Below, piece after piece: positions 1-6,524 of a stretch of DNA of 7,560 nt. A program made the translations under genes and the position numbers. The notes under the pieces were generated by a model. It was not told where the DNA came from, searched no databases, and saw only the letters and a list, made by a program, of their open reading frames with translations. How positions within the stretch are numbered: the first letter of the stretch is position 1; each line of letters begins with the position of its first letter. The stretch lies in contig JACQEH010000112.1 in NCBI GenBank assembly GCA_016200675.1, forward strand, positions 1 to 7,560, written 5' to 3'. Source of the stretch: Chloroflexota bacterium. GTDB taxonomy: Bacteria > Chloroflexota > Limnocylindria > Limnocylindrales > CSP1-4.

Positions 1-1494
1 GACAGCGGCATCATCGACCTTGCGCGCGGCAGCTGGGACGGAACGCACCCCAGGGCGCTGATCCCCCAGCAACCGATCGACAGCAAGCCGATGAAGGCCG
101 CCCTGCTGAGGGTCGCCGACGACGTGATCGCGAACGGCTTCGGGCCGACCGCCCGATACCCCGCGATCGGCCAGCTGCTGCTCCCCCGGCCCCCGCGAAT
201 CACCGGCGGCGACGGCGGTCCCCTCGCGGCACCCGGCGAGGACATCGTGGCGGCGGCGCGACGGATCGCCGGATCGCTCGACCGGACCGTGCTCCCGATC
301 CAGGGCCCGCCCGGGACCGGCAAGACCCATACCGCGGCCCGGATGATCAAGGCCCTCGTCGCCGACGGGCGGCGCGTCGGGATCTCGGCGCAGTCGCACC
401 GGACCATCACCAACCTGCTCGAAGAGGTCGTGGTCGCCGCGGGCGAGCGTCCGCCGGTCGCCATGCGAATCCTCCAGAAGGCCGACCCGCACGACGCGCA
501 CCTCGATGCCCCGGGCGCGGTCGTGACCTCCGCCAACGAGGACGTCGAGCGCGCCGTTCGCGTGGGTTCGGTGGATGTCGTGGCCGGGACCGTGTGGCTC
601 CTGGCGCGCAGCCAGCTCGACGCCCTCGCCGAGGGTCGCGACGCTCCATTCCTCGACGTCCTGTTCGTCGACGAGGCCGGGCAGTTCTCCCTCGCCAACC
701 TCGTCGCCGCCGCGACCTGTGCGAGGTCGGTGGTCCTCGTCGGCGACCCCAACCAGTTGCCGATGGTCGCCCAGGGGATCCATCCAGCGGGCGCGGACGC
801 GACGTCGCTCGGGCACCTCGTCGGCGGCTCGGTCACGATTCCGCCCGAGCGCGGCCTCTTCCTCGAGGCGACGCGGCGGATGCATCCGCGGGTCAACGCC
901 TTCATCTCACCCGCCTTCTACGAGGGGCGACTCGTCACGCACCCGACGACGGCGAGACGCCTCGTCGGAGGGACCGATGAGCTCGGCGGCGCAGGCATCC
1001 GCTGGCGGCCGGTGCGCCATGAGGGCAACGGTCCGAGATCCGGCGAGGAGGCCGCCGCGGTGGCCGAGATCGTCGCCGGCCTCCTCGGTCGATCGTGGAC
1101 GGATGCCGACGGGCTCGTCCACAGGATCGAGCTGCGTGACGTCATCGTCGTCGCGCCCTACAACGCCCAGGTCGCCGAGATCCAGCGCGCCCTCGCGGCG
1201 CGACTTGGGGCGCCTGGCAACGTCGGGACCGTCGACAAGTTCCAGGGTCGAGAGGGCATCGTGGCGGTCTATTCGACGGCAAGCTCCAGTCGCGAGGACG
1301 CGCCGCGGGATATGACCTTCCTGTACTCCGCCAACCGCCTCAACGTGGCGGTCTCCCGCGCCAGGAGCCTTGCGATCATGGTCGCTTCGCCGACGCTGCT
1401 CGAAGCCGGCTGTCGGACGCCCGAGCAGATGCGGCTCGTGGACGCCTTCTGCCGCTTCGTGGAGCTGGCGGAGGACCAGCGACGCGAGGCCTGA
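1..1494 (+). CDS. Superfamily 1 DNA helicase, C-terminal part of a TM0106-type RecB-like nuclease/helicase (5' partial)
   Basis: The frame is open from base 1, so the gene starts before the window; the ATG at 91 is internal. The visible 497 residues form a complete UvrD/Dna2/Upf1-like helicase core. Walker A GPPGTGKT is at residues 102-109 and the Walker B VDEAGQ around D224-E225. Motif III GDPNQLP is at 248-254, EATRR near 290, motif V DKFQGRE around Q415, and motif VI NRLNVAVSRAR with arginine fingers R453 and R455. These motifs indicate ATP-driven DNA or RNA unwinding. From family knowledge, this combination is typical of the C-terminal half of long proteins annotated 'TM0106 family RecB-like putative nuclease', whose N-terminal half is a RecB/Cas4-like nuclease. 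That half is off-window, so the fusion is inferred. A stand-alone AAA_12-type helicase is the alternative. The stop is followed by a GC-rich hairpin and a 71-base gap to the transporter ATG. Confidence 0.85.
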   Translation, partial: DSGIIDLARGSWDGTHPRALIPQQPIDSKPMKAALLRVADDVIANGFGPTARYPAIGQLLLPRPPRITGGDGGPLAAPGEDIVAAARRIAGSLDRTVLPIQGPPGTGKTHTAARMIKALVADGRRVGISAQSHRTITNLLEEVVVAAGERPPVAMRILQKADPHDAHLDAPGAVVTSANEDVERAVRVGSVDVVAGTVWLLARSQLDALAEGRDAPFLDVLFVDEAGQFSLANLVAAATCARSVVLVGDPNQLPMVAQGIHPAGADATSLGHLVGGSVTIPPERGLFLEATRRMHPRVNAFISPAFYEGRLVTHPTTARRLVGGTDELGGAGIRWRPVRHEGNGPRSGEEAAAVAEIVAGLLGRSWTDADGLVHRIELRDVIVVAPYNAQVAEIQRALAARLGAPGNVGTVDKFQGREGIVAVYSTASSSREDAPRDMTFLYSANRLNVAVSRARSLAIMVASPTLLEAGCRTPEQMRLVDAFCRFVELAEDQRREA

Positions 1495-1501
1495 CCACTC
1501 C

Positions 1502-1532
1502 CCGGCGCGGTGCCCTTCGGCGCGGGCGCCGG
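1502..1532 (+). terminator. GC-rich stem-loop after the helicase gene
   Basis: CCGGCGC (1502-1508) pairs perfectly with GCGCCGG (1526-1532). Inside it GTGCC (1510-1514) pairs with GGCGC (1519-1523), using one G-T wobble, around a CTTC loop. This gives a 12-bp stem with one small internal loop, starting 8 bases after the helicase stop. No T-run follows, so it is not a classical intrinsic terminator. It could attenuate read-through, stabilise an mRNA end, or be a by-product of high GC. Confidence 0.35.
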
Positions 1533-1565
1533 ACGAGTCGGGCGTCCGAGTATCGTTGGTGGTTG

Positions 1566-2885
1566 ATGGCCACGACCGATCCCGCAGGTCCCGACGCAGG
1601 GCCGCGGCGCCTCACCGGGACCGCCCTCGTCGCCGCCAGGACCCGCGCCCGCTGGAGCCTCGTGGCCGGTGTCGCGCTCGGCAGCACCGGCCACATCGCC
1701 GCCGTCACGGTGGCGACGATCGTCGCCCAGGACCTCCTCGGGTCGACCACGCTCGCCGGGGCCCCGGGATCGACGGTGGTCCTGGGGGCAGCCATCGGGT
1801 CGGTCGTCCTCTCGTCGCTGATGGCCCGCCGCGGCCGGCGGCCGGGGCTCGTGGCAGGCTACGGGATCGGGGTGGGCGGGGCGCTGGTGGCCACGCTGGC
1901 GGTCATCTCGCGATCGTTCCCGTTGCTGCTCGTCGGGACGCTCTTCATCGGCTTCGGCAACAGCTCCAACCAGCTCTCGCGCTACACCGCCTCCGACCTC
2001 GTGCCGGCGGCGCGACGGGCGTCAGCGATCGGCCTGGTGGTCTGGGGCGCGACCGTGGGCTCGGTCGTCGGCCCGTCGCTCGTTCCCGTCGCCGGCAATC
2101 TCGCCGCGTCGGTCGGGCTGCCCGCCCTCGCCGGCCCGTACCTGGTGCCGGTGGTCTTCGTCTCGATCGCCGCCATCCTCTCGTTCGTCCTCCTCCGGCC
2201 CGATCCGTACGCCATCGCCGACGACTCAGCGGCCAGGCCGGGGATGTCCCCGCCGGTCGGGGTCACGGGCGATGCCCTGCGGACGTTGCTCCGCCGGCCG
2301 GGCGTCGCGACGGCGGTCGTGGCCCTCGTCGTCGGCCAGTTCGTGATGACCCTGATCATGACCATGACGCCCCTCCACATGACGCAGCACGGCCAGGGGC
2401 TCGGGGCGGTGGGTGCGGTCCTGTCCGCCCACACCCTCGGCATGTTCGCCCTCTCGCCCCTGTCCGGCCGCCTGACGGAACGGATCGGCCCGGTCCGGAC
2501 GATCCTCCTTGGGACGTTGATCCTGGCCTTCTCCGCGATCCTGGCTGCGATCGCACCGCCGATGGGCGGCGGGCAGCTGTTCCTCGCTCTCTTCCTGCTG
2601 GGCTTCGGCTGGAACCTCGGCTTCGTCGCCGGCAGCGCACTCCTCTCGGAGCATCTCGAGCTCCACGAGCGGACGCGGGTCCAGGGCATCGCAGACGCTC
2701 TCATCTGGAGCTCGGCGGCGGCCGCCAGCCTCGGGTCGGGGCTGATCATGGCCGTGGCCGGCTACACGGCCCTCGGCATCCTCGGCGCCGGCATCGTGCT
2801 CATCCCGGTCCTGACCCTGCGCGCCCATCGGCATGCGCTCGCCAACGTCCACGAGACACCCGATCCGGAGGTCGTGCTGCCCTGA
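1566..2885 (+). CDS. Major facilitator superfamily (MFS) transporter
   Basis: This is a 439-residue integral membrane protein with the 12-helix, two-bundle MFS layout. Hydrophobic segments lie near residues 33-60, 66-86, 95-115, 119-135, 152-175 and 190-211. A polar central loop (about 212-247) follows, then segments near 248-268, 280-300, 311-331, 337-360, 376-398 and 401-419. The MFS motif A appears in both halves: after helix 2 as a MARRGRRP-type loop (about 87-94), and in the second half as SGRLTERIGP (about 301-310). Residue numbers count from the TTG at 1563. It probably moves a small solute or drug by proton coupling; the sequence does not reveal the substrate. The ATG at 1566 is preceded in frame by a TTG at 1563, which could also start translation. 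A GGTGG at 1558-1562 is too close to be a good ribosome site, and TATCGT at 1551-1556 could be a -10 box for a nearly leaderless message. Its 3' end faces the M20 gene. Confidence 0.88.
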   Translation: MATTDPAGPDAGPRRLTGTALVAARTRARWSLVAGVALGSTGHIAAVTVATIVAQDLLGSTTLAGAPGSTVVLGAAIGSVVLSSLMARRGRRPGLVAGYGIGVGGALVATLAVISRSFPLLLVGTLFIGFGNSSNQLSRYTASDLVPAARRASAIGLVVWGATVGSVVGPSLVPVAGNLAASVGLPALAGPYLVPVVFVSIAAILSFVLLRPDPYAIADDSAARPGMSPPVGVTGDALRTLLRRPGVATAVVALVVGQFVMTLIMTMTPLHMTQHGQGLGAVGAVLSAHTLGMFALSPLSGRLTERIGPVRTILLGTLILAFSAILAAIAPPMGGGQLFLALFLLGFGWNLGFVAGSALLSEHLELHERTRVQGIADALIWSSAAAASLGSGLIMAVAGYTALGILGAGIVLIPVLTLRAHRHALANVHETPDPEVVLP

Positions 2886-2918
2886 CCAACGGCTCCGCCC
2901 GGCTTCGGCCCGGTCAGG
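2881..2918 (+). terminator. Inverted repeat spanning the transporter stop codon, in the convergent gap
   Basis: CCTGACC (2881-2887, containing the TGA stop) is the exact reverse complement of GGTCAGG (2912-2918). The 24-base loop contains a small TTCG hairpin, and a weaker GGCC-CCGA-GGCC hairpin overlaps the right arm (2917-2928). The position between converging genes suits transcription termination in either direction. There is no T-tract, so the role is inferred. Confidence 0.3.
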
Positions 2919-2942
2919 CCCCGAGGCCGTCTCGCTTCGCCC

Positions 2943-4235
2943 TCAGCCCGCGGGCGACAGCTCCGAGACCACCCACGCGGCGAGGGTCCGGGCGCAGGCC
3001 GTGACGTCGGCCACCGGGACGCCTTCGTCGGCGATGTGGGCGCGCTTCACGTGGCCCGGGCCGAAGATGACGGTCGGGGTCCGGCCCTCGTTGACGAGGA
3101 GCCGCATGTCCGCCCCGTACGGCTCGCCCAGGAGATCCGGGGTCCGACCGAGTGTGGTGCTGGCGACGCCACGGAGCGAGGTCGGCAGGTGGTGGTCCGC
3201 CGGGACGCGTGCCGACGAGAACTTGCCGCCGAGGAACTCGATCGCCGGCGGGTGGTCACGGAGGAACGGATCGGCGGCTGCGGCGCCGGCAATGACGCGG
3301 CGGAGGCGAGCTTCGGCGTCACGCCACGTCTCGCCCAGGGCGACGCCGTAGCGGCCGTCGGCGACCACGCGATCCATGACCGTCGAGGCCCAGTCGCCAC
3401 CCCGGACCATGCCGACCATCGTCGGGTATGGCAGGCCGAGGGCGGTCATGAGCGGGTCCGTCTCGGCGGCGTTCCGCGCCGCCTCGTCGACTTCGAGGGC
3501 GCGGATGAGGGTCATCAGGTTGTCCAGCGCCGACACGCCGTCGCGGCGCATCGACGCGTGGGCGGCCCGGCCCGGGACCGTCAGCCGAAACGTCAGGGCA
3601 CCGGCGTGGGCGATGACGATGTCGAGATCGGTCGGCTCGGTGATGACGGCCATGTCAGCGGTGATGCCCGCCCGGATCGCCGCCAGCATCCCCTGCCCGC
3701 CGTCCTCCTCGGAGGGCACGAAGGCGATCACCAGCTCGCCGGCGAGGACGTCCGCGGCCCCCGACGCGACGATCGCCCGGGCCGCGGCAAGGATCGAGGC
3801 GCAGCCGCCCTTCATGTCCGCGGCACCCCGGCCCCATACCTGCCCGTCGGAGACGTCCCCACCCCAAGGATCGACGGTCCAGCGGGCCGGGTCGCCGATG
3901 GGCACGACGTCGGTGTGGCCGACGAGGAGGATCCGCCGCCCGCCAGGCCGGCCGAGGCGACCGACGACCACCGGCAGCTCCGTTCGGGGCATCTCCGCGC
4001 CGGGCCACTCGGGATCGGTCGCCGCGAACGCCGCGGGGTCGGTCTCGATCCGCTCGACCCGGCAGCCGATGTCGGCCAGCATCGCCGCCGCGAGGTCCTG
4101 CACGGCCCGCTCGTCGCCGGTTACGCTGGGCGTCCGGACGAGGCGCACGAGGTCCTCGACGGCGCGGGCATCATCGACGGCCGCTCCCGCCCGGGCCGCG
4201 GCTGGCGTCAGGACGGTCGCCCCGCGATCAGCCAC
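2943..4235 (-). CDS. M20 family metallopeptidase / deacylase (ArgE/DapE/carboxypeptidase G2 group)
   Basis: This 430-residue cytosolic enzyme (no signal peptide seen) has the full two-zinc M20 signature. GHTDVVP supplies H107 and catalytic-pair D109, and GRGAADMKGG supplies bridging D140. PSEEDGG supplies the E176/E177 general base and ligand, TEP supplies E200, and FGPG...AHIADE supplies H400. The small dimerisation domain lies at about 205-320 and carries the usual GRAAHAS histidine (H226). From family knowledge these enzymes hydrolyse N-acyl amino acids or short peptides. The ArgE/DapE-like layout suggests an N-acyl amino acid deacylase, but the substrate cannot be read from sequence. It starts with GTG at 4235 and overlaps the upstream hydrolase gene by 8 bases, with the neighbour's TGA inside its first codons, so translation is probably coupled. 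No good Shine-Dalgarno precedes it, in keeping with coupling. N-acetylornithine, N-acetylcitrulline or another acyl amino acid are possible substrates. Confidence 0.85.
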   Translation of the reverse strand: MADRGATVLTPAAARAGAAVDDARAVEDLVRLVRTPSVTGDERAVQDLAAAMLADIGCRVERIETDPAAFAATDPEWPGAEMPRTELPVVVGRLGRPGGRRILLVGHTDVVPIGDPARWTVDPWGGDVSDGQVWGRGAADMKGGCASILAAARAIVASGAADVLAGELVIAFVPSEEDGGQGMLAAIRAGITADMAVITEPTDLDIVIAHAGALTFRLTVPGRAAHASMRRDGVSALDNLMTLIRALEVDEAARNAAETDPLMTALGLPYPTMVGMVRGGDWASTVMDRVVADGRYGVALGETWRDAEARLRRVIAGAAAADPFLRDHPPAIEFLGGKFSSARVPADHHLPTSLRGVASTTLGRTPDLLGEPYGADMRLLVNEGRTPTVIFGPGHVKRAHIADEGVPVADVTACARTLAAWVVSELSPAG

Positions 4236-5097
4236 GGAGGATCGGCCTGGTCATGCAGGTCGGGCCGCCCGAGCCATTGATCCCGATCTCGGTCGCCGGA
4301 TAGGTGTGGACCTCGCAGCCTGCGGCCGCGAGCGCCGCGGAGGTCGCCGGATTGCCCTCGGCCAGGATCACGACGCCGGGTCGGACGGCGAGGACGTTGC
4401 AGCCGAGGGTCCCGAACTCCTCCTCGGGGACCTCGATGACCCGGATCCCGAGGTCGCCGAGAAGCTCCCAGAGCCCGACCGGGAGGAGCGGCAGGAACAC
4501 GACCGCGAGGTCGTCGGCCACGGGCGAGATCACCGACAGGAGGTGGATGAGCTCGGCCGGCCCGCGCCAGTACGGGACGTCGAAGGTCCGGACCTCGCCA
4601 CCGACGATCCGGGCCAGCTGGCCGGCCCCCGCCGTGTTCGTCCGAAGCGTCCGCCCGATGCACAGGAGATCCGGCCTGATCCAGAACGTGTCGCCGCCCT
4701 CGATCGTGCCGGGCGCCTCGATCCGCCCGGCCGTGGGGATGCCCGCCGCCCGCGTCCAGGCCTCGATGGCCGCCGGCTCAGCCAGGCGATTCGGCTTGCC
4801 GGGCCGGAGCGGGATCGCCCCGGCGTCCGAGACCAGCAGGGGGTCGAACGTGTAAACGAGGTCCGGGCTGTCGAGCTCGGCATCAAGCAGATGCACGCGC
4901 GGTCCGAGCGAGCCCAGGACCTCGACGAAGCGGTCGTGCTCGTCCTGGGCGAGGGCGAGGTCGACCGGGTGCAGGAAGCCGTGGGCGGGGCCTTCGAACG
5001 CCCGCCCGAAGGCGGGTCCGGGACGCTTGACGAGGACTTCGAGGAGGGGCGCTGTCATGCTCTGGGCGCCGTAGGTCCGACCGGCCGGCAAGGTCAT
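4228..5097 (-). CDS. Dimethylarginine dimethylaminohydrolase (DDAH)/amidinotransferase-family hydrolase
   Basis: This 289-residue protein belongs to the guanidino-group modifying superfamily (DDAH, arginine deiminase, amidinotransferase fold). Catalytic positions are visible in the expected order. An acidic PDLVYTFD block is at 78-85, EGGD at 133-136, a histidine at H185 (IHLLSV), and the nucleophilic cysteine C281 in GSGGPTCMTR near the C-terminus. The LGCNVLAVRPG segment (231-241) matches the last conserved strand before the active-site loop. Length and architecture fit DDAH (about 250-300 residues) better than arginine deiminase (about 410). Family members convert methylarginines to citrulline plus a methylamine, but related proteins act on other guanidines, so the substrate is inferred. 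The 5097 ATG is preferred over an internal ATG at 5058 because it keeps an N-terminal YGAQSMTAPL stretch that I recall as conserved in bacterial relatives. It also places a -10-like box at leaderless spacing. It leads a two-gene operon with the M20 enzyme. Confidence 0.8.
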   Translation of the reverse strand: MTLPAGRTYGAQSMTAPLLEVLVKRPGPAFGRAFEGPAHGFLHPVDLALAQDEHDRFVEVLGSLGPRVHLLDAELDSPDLVYTFDPLLVSDAGAIPLRPGKPNRLAEPAAIEAWTRAAGIPTAGRIEAPGTIEGGDTFWIRPDLLCIGRTLRTNTAGAGQLARIVGGEVRTFDVPYWRGPAELIHLLSVISPVADDLAVVFLPLLPVGLWELLGDLGIRVIEVPEEEFGTLGCNVLAVRPGVVILAEGNPATSAALAAAGCEVHTYPATEIGINGSGGPTCMTRPILRG

Positions 5098-5103
5098 GCG
5101 GTG

Positions 5104-5109
5104 AGGATA
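5104..5109 (-). promoter_or_regulatory. Putative -10 box of a leaderless promoter for the DDAH-like gene
   Basis: Reading leftward, TATCCT (fits TANNNT) ends 6 bases before the ATG at 5097. With normal spacing from the -10 box to the start site, transcription would begin at the A of the ATG. No Shine-Dalgarno sequence lies upstream of this ATG, which fits a leaderless message. No convincing -35 TTGACA is present. Confidence 0.4.
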
Positions 5110-5113
5110 GTCG

Positions 5114-5131
5114 GCGCGACCGGGGTCGCGC
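5114..5131. promoter_or_regulatory. 18-bp perfect palindrome, candidate operator
   Basis: GCGCGACC (5114-5121) and GGTCGCGC (5124-5131) are exact reverse complements around a GG spacer. The site begins 4 bases upstream of the TATCCT box on the leftward strand, so it covers the region between the -10 and -35. That is the classic location of a homodimeric repressor site (TetR, GntR or MarR type). No regulator gene lies in the window. It could instead form a hairpin in read-through RNA from the PLP gene. Confidence 0.4.
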
Positions 5132-5160
5132 GGTTGCGGTCCCGCGCGGAGCGCATGCGC

Positions 5161-5196
5161 CTCAGCCGCCTCAGCCGCCTCAGCCGCCTCCGCCGG
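5161..5196. repeat. Tandem 9-bp repeat (CTCAGCCGC) x3 plus one degenerate copy
   Basis: Three identical head-to-tail copies of CTCAGCCGC occupy 5161-5187. A fourth copy, CTCCGCCGG, differs at two positions. A 10-bp palindrome GCGCATGCGC (5151-5160) abuts the array on the left. A further single copy, CTCAGCCGG (5229-5237), overlaps the stop codon of the PLP gene. The tract lies in the 132-base gap between the PLP gene and the DDAH-like gene, and no reading frame there looks coding. Confidence 0.75.
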
Positions 5197-5229
5197 CGGC
5201 GGCCACGGCAGCGCGGGAGCGCAGCCGAC

Positions 5230-6510
5230 TCAGCCGGCCGCGGCGGCCGCGGCGGCCACGACACCCTGCCCGCGGGCCGCGACGCGCCCGAGGACCGCCA
5301 GGAGTCGGTCGACCTCGGCCGTCGTGTTGTAGTGGGTCAGCCCGATCCGGACGACGCCGCCCGTCGCGGCAAAGCCGAGGCGCTCGATGAGGCCGGTCGC
5401 GTAGAAGTCGCCGTCCCAGACGGCGATCCCCTCGTCGCCAAGGGCCGTCGCGACGTCGCGGGAGCTAGCCCCTTCCACAACCAGCGCCGCGGTCGGGGTT
5501 CGGTGCGTGAAGGCGGCCGGATCCGTGAGTCCGAGGAGTCGCACGCCCGCGATGGCCGTCAGGCCGTCGTGGAGGTGCCGGTAGAGGGCCATCTCGACGT
5601 CCCGGATCGCCGTCATCGCCGCGACCAGGTGGGCCCGGCGGCCGGCGTCGGCCGGCGAGCCGGCCATGACCCCCACGTCCTCGAGGTAGCGGATGGCGGC
5701 GAGGGCCCCGGCCTGACCCTCGAAGTTGCCGGTCCCCGTCTCGAAGTGCGACTCGGCCGGCCGGACCTTGTAGGCAGGCAGCGCGGCCAGGATCGATCGC
5801 CGGCCGTAGACGACGCCGAGATGCGGTCCGAAGAACTTGTAGGTCGAGCAGGCCACGAAGTCGGCGTCGACGGCCCGGGCATCGATCGAAAGGTGGGGCG
5901 CCGCGTGGACCGCGTCGATGTACGCCCAGGCGCCGACGGAATGGGCAAGGGCCGCGATCTGGGCGACCGGGTTGATCGTGCCGACGGCGTTCGATGCCCA
6001 GCCCGCCGCCACCAGCTTCGTCCGCGGCGAGAGGAGGGCCCGGAGGTCGTCGAGGTGGAGCGTGCAGTCCTCGAGATGGGGCTCCCACCAGCGGATCACA
6101 AGGCCTCGGTCCCGTGCCGCCGCGATCCACGGATCCACGTTGGCCGCATGGTCCAGGCCGGTCACGATGATCTCGTCGCCGGGCGCAAACGTGGCGCAGA
6201 TCGAGCGGCTGAGATGGAAGGTCAGGGTGGTCATGTTGGCCCCGACGATGACCTCGTCGCTGTCCACCCCGAGGAAGTCGGCGAGGGCCGCGTGGGCCGC
6301 CTCGACGATCGCGTCGGACGCCCGGGAGGTTGCGAACGCGCCCTCGTGATTGGCGTTCGTCGTCCGGTAATAGGTGGTGACCGCGTCGATCACCGTCTCG
6401 GGGACCTGCGTCCCGCCGGGACCGTCGAAGTACGCGAACGGCTGGTCGCCGTACCGGATGGAGAGGGCGGGAAAGCGCGCCCGGAGCGCGGCGATGTCGA
6501 GGGTGGTCAC
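5230..6510 (-). CDS. Cysteine-desulfurase-like PLP aminotransferase-fold protein (VC1184/TIGR01976-like)
   Basis: This 426-residue class V aminotransferase-fold protein has clear PLP-site motifs. The Schiff-base lysine is K225 in CSTYKFFGPH, D199 (YIDAVH) faces the pyridine nitrogen, H121 (GLDHAAN) stacks on the ring, and N174 lies in ASNAVGT. The N-terminal FDGPGGTQVP, NANHEGAFATS and GANMTTLTFHLSR blocks are those I associate with the VC1184 subfamily of 'cysteine desulfurase family proteins'. All three cysteines (C105, C149, C221) lie before or beside the lysine. None occurs in the C-terminal third, where the persulfide-forming cysteine of IscS/SufS sits. Sulfur transfer by the standard mechanism is therefore doubtful, and the true substrate is unknown. 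It starts with GTG at 6510 behind a good AGGAGA site. The protein ends in an alanine tail made by 9-bp repeats. It could be co-transcribed with the downstream DDAH-like gene, but that gene has its own candidate promoter. Confidence 0.83.
   Translation of the reverse strand: MTTLDIAALRARFPALSIRYGDQPFAYFDGPGGTQVPETVIDAVTTYYRTTNANHEGAFATSRASDAIVEAAHAALADFLGVDSDEVIVGANMTTLTFHLSRSICATFAPGDEIIVTGLDHAANVDPWIAAARDRGLVIRWWEPHLEDCTLHLDDLRALLSPRTKLVAAGWASNAVGTINPVAQIAALAHSVGAWAYIDAVHAAPHLSIDARAVDADFVACSTYKFFGPHLGVVYGRRSILAALPAYKVRPAESHFETGTGNFEGQAGALAAIRYLEDVGVMAGSPADAGRRAHLVAAMTAIRDVEMALYRHLHDGLTAIAGVRLLGLTDPAAFTHRTPTAALVVEGASSRDVATALGDEGIAVWDGDFYATGLIERLGFAATGGVVRIGLTHYNTTAEVDRLLAVLGRVAARGQGVVAAAAAAAG
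5236..5262. repeat. 9-bp repeats encoding the poly-alanine tail of the PLP enzyme
   Basis: GGCCGCGGC occurs twice in tandem (5236-5244, 5245-5253), followed by a diverged copy GGCCACGAC (5254-5262). On the coding strand this gives the last residues of the PLP enzyme, a run of seven alanines followed by glycine. The period matches the neighbouring 9-bp array. Confidence 0.6.
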
Positions 6511-6515
6511 GCGTT

Positions 6516-6521
6516 TCTCCT
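6516..6521 (-). promoter_or_regulatory. Shine-Dalgarno site for the PLP gene
   Basis: AGGAGA on the leftward strand lies 5 bases before the GTG at 6510 and fixes that non-ATG start. It is the clearest Shine-Dalgarno site in the window. It sits within the 14-base gap after the transposase stop. Confidence 0.7.
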
Positions 6522-6524
6522 ATG

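Noticed and set aside
1370..3004. A 544-codon + strand frame overlapping the transporter
   Set aside because: It is Arg/Pro-rich and has no membrane or domain pattern, while the overlapping frame encodes a clear MFS protein.
5161..5187. Tandem copies considered as a CRISPR or iteron array
   Set aside because: The units are 9 bp with no spacers, and no replication or Cas gene is nearby; simple slippage explains them.
5211..5222. GCGC-GGGA-GCGC mini-hairpin with a GNRA-like loop downstream of the PLP gene
   Set aside because: A 4-bp stem without a T-tract is expected often by chance at this GC content.
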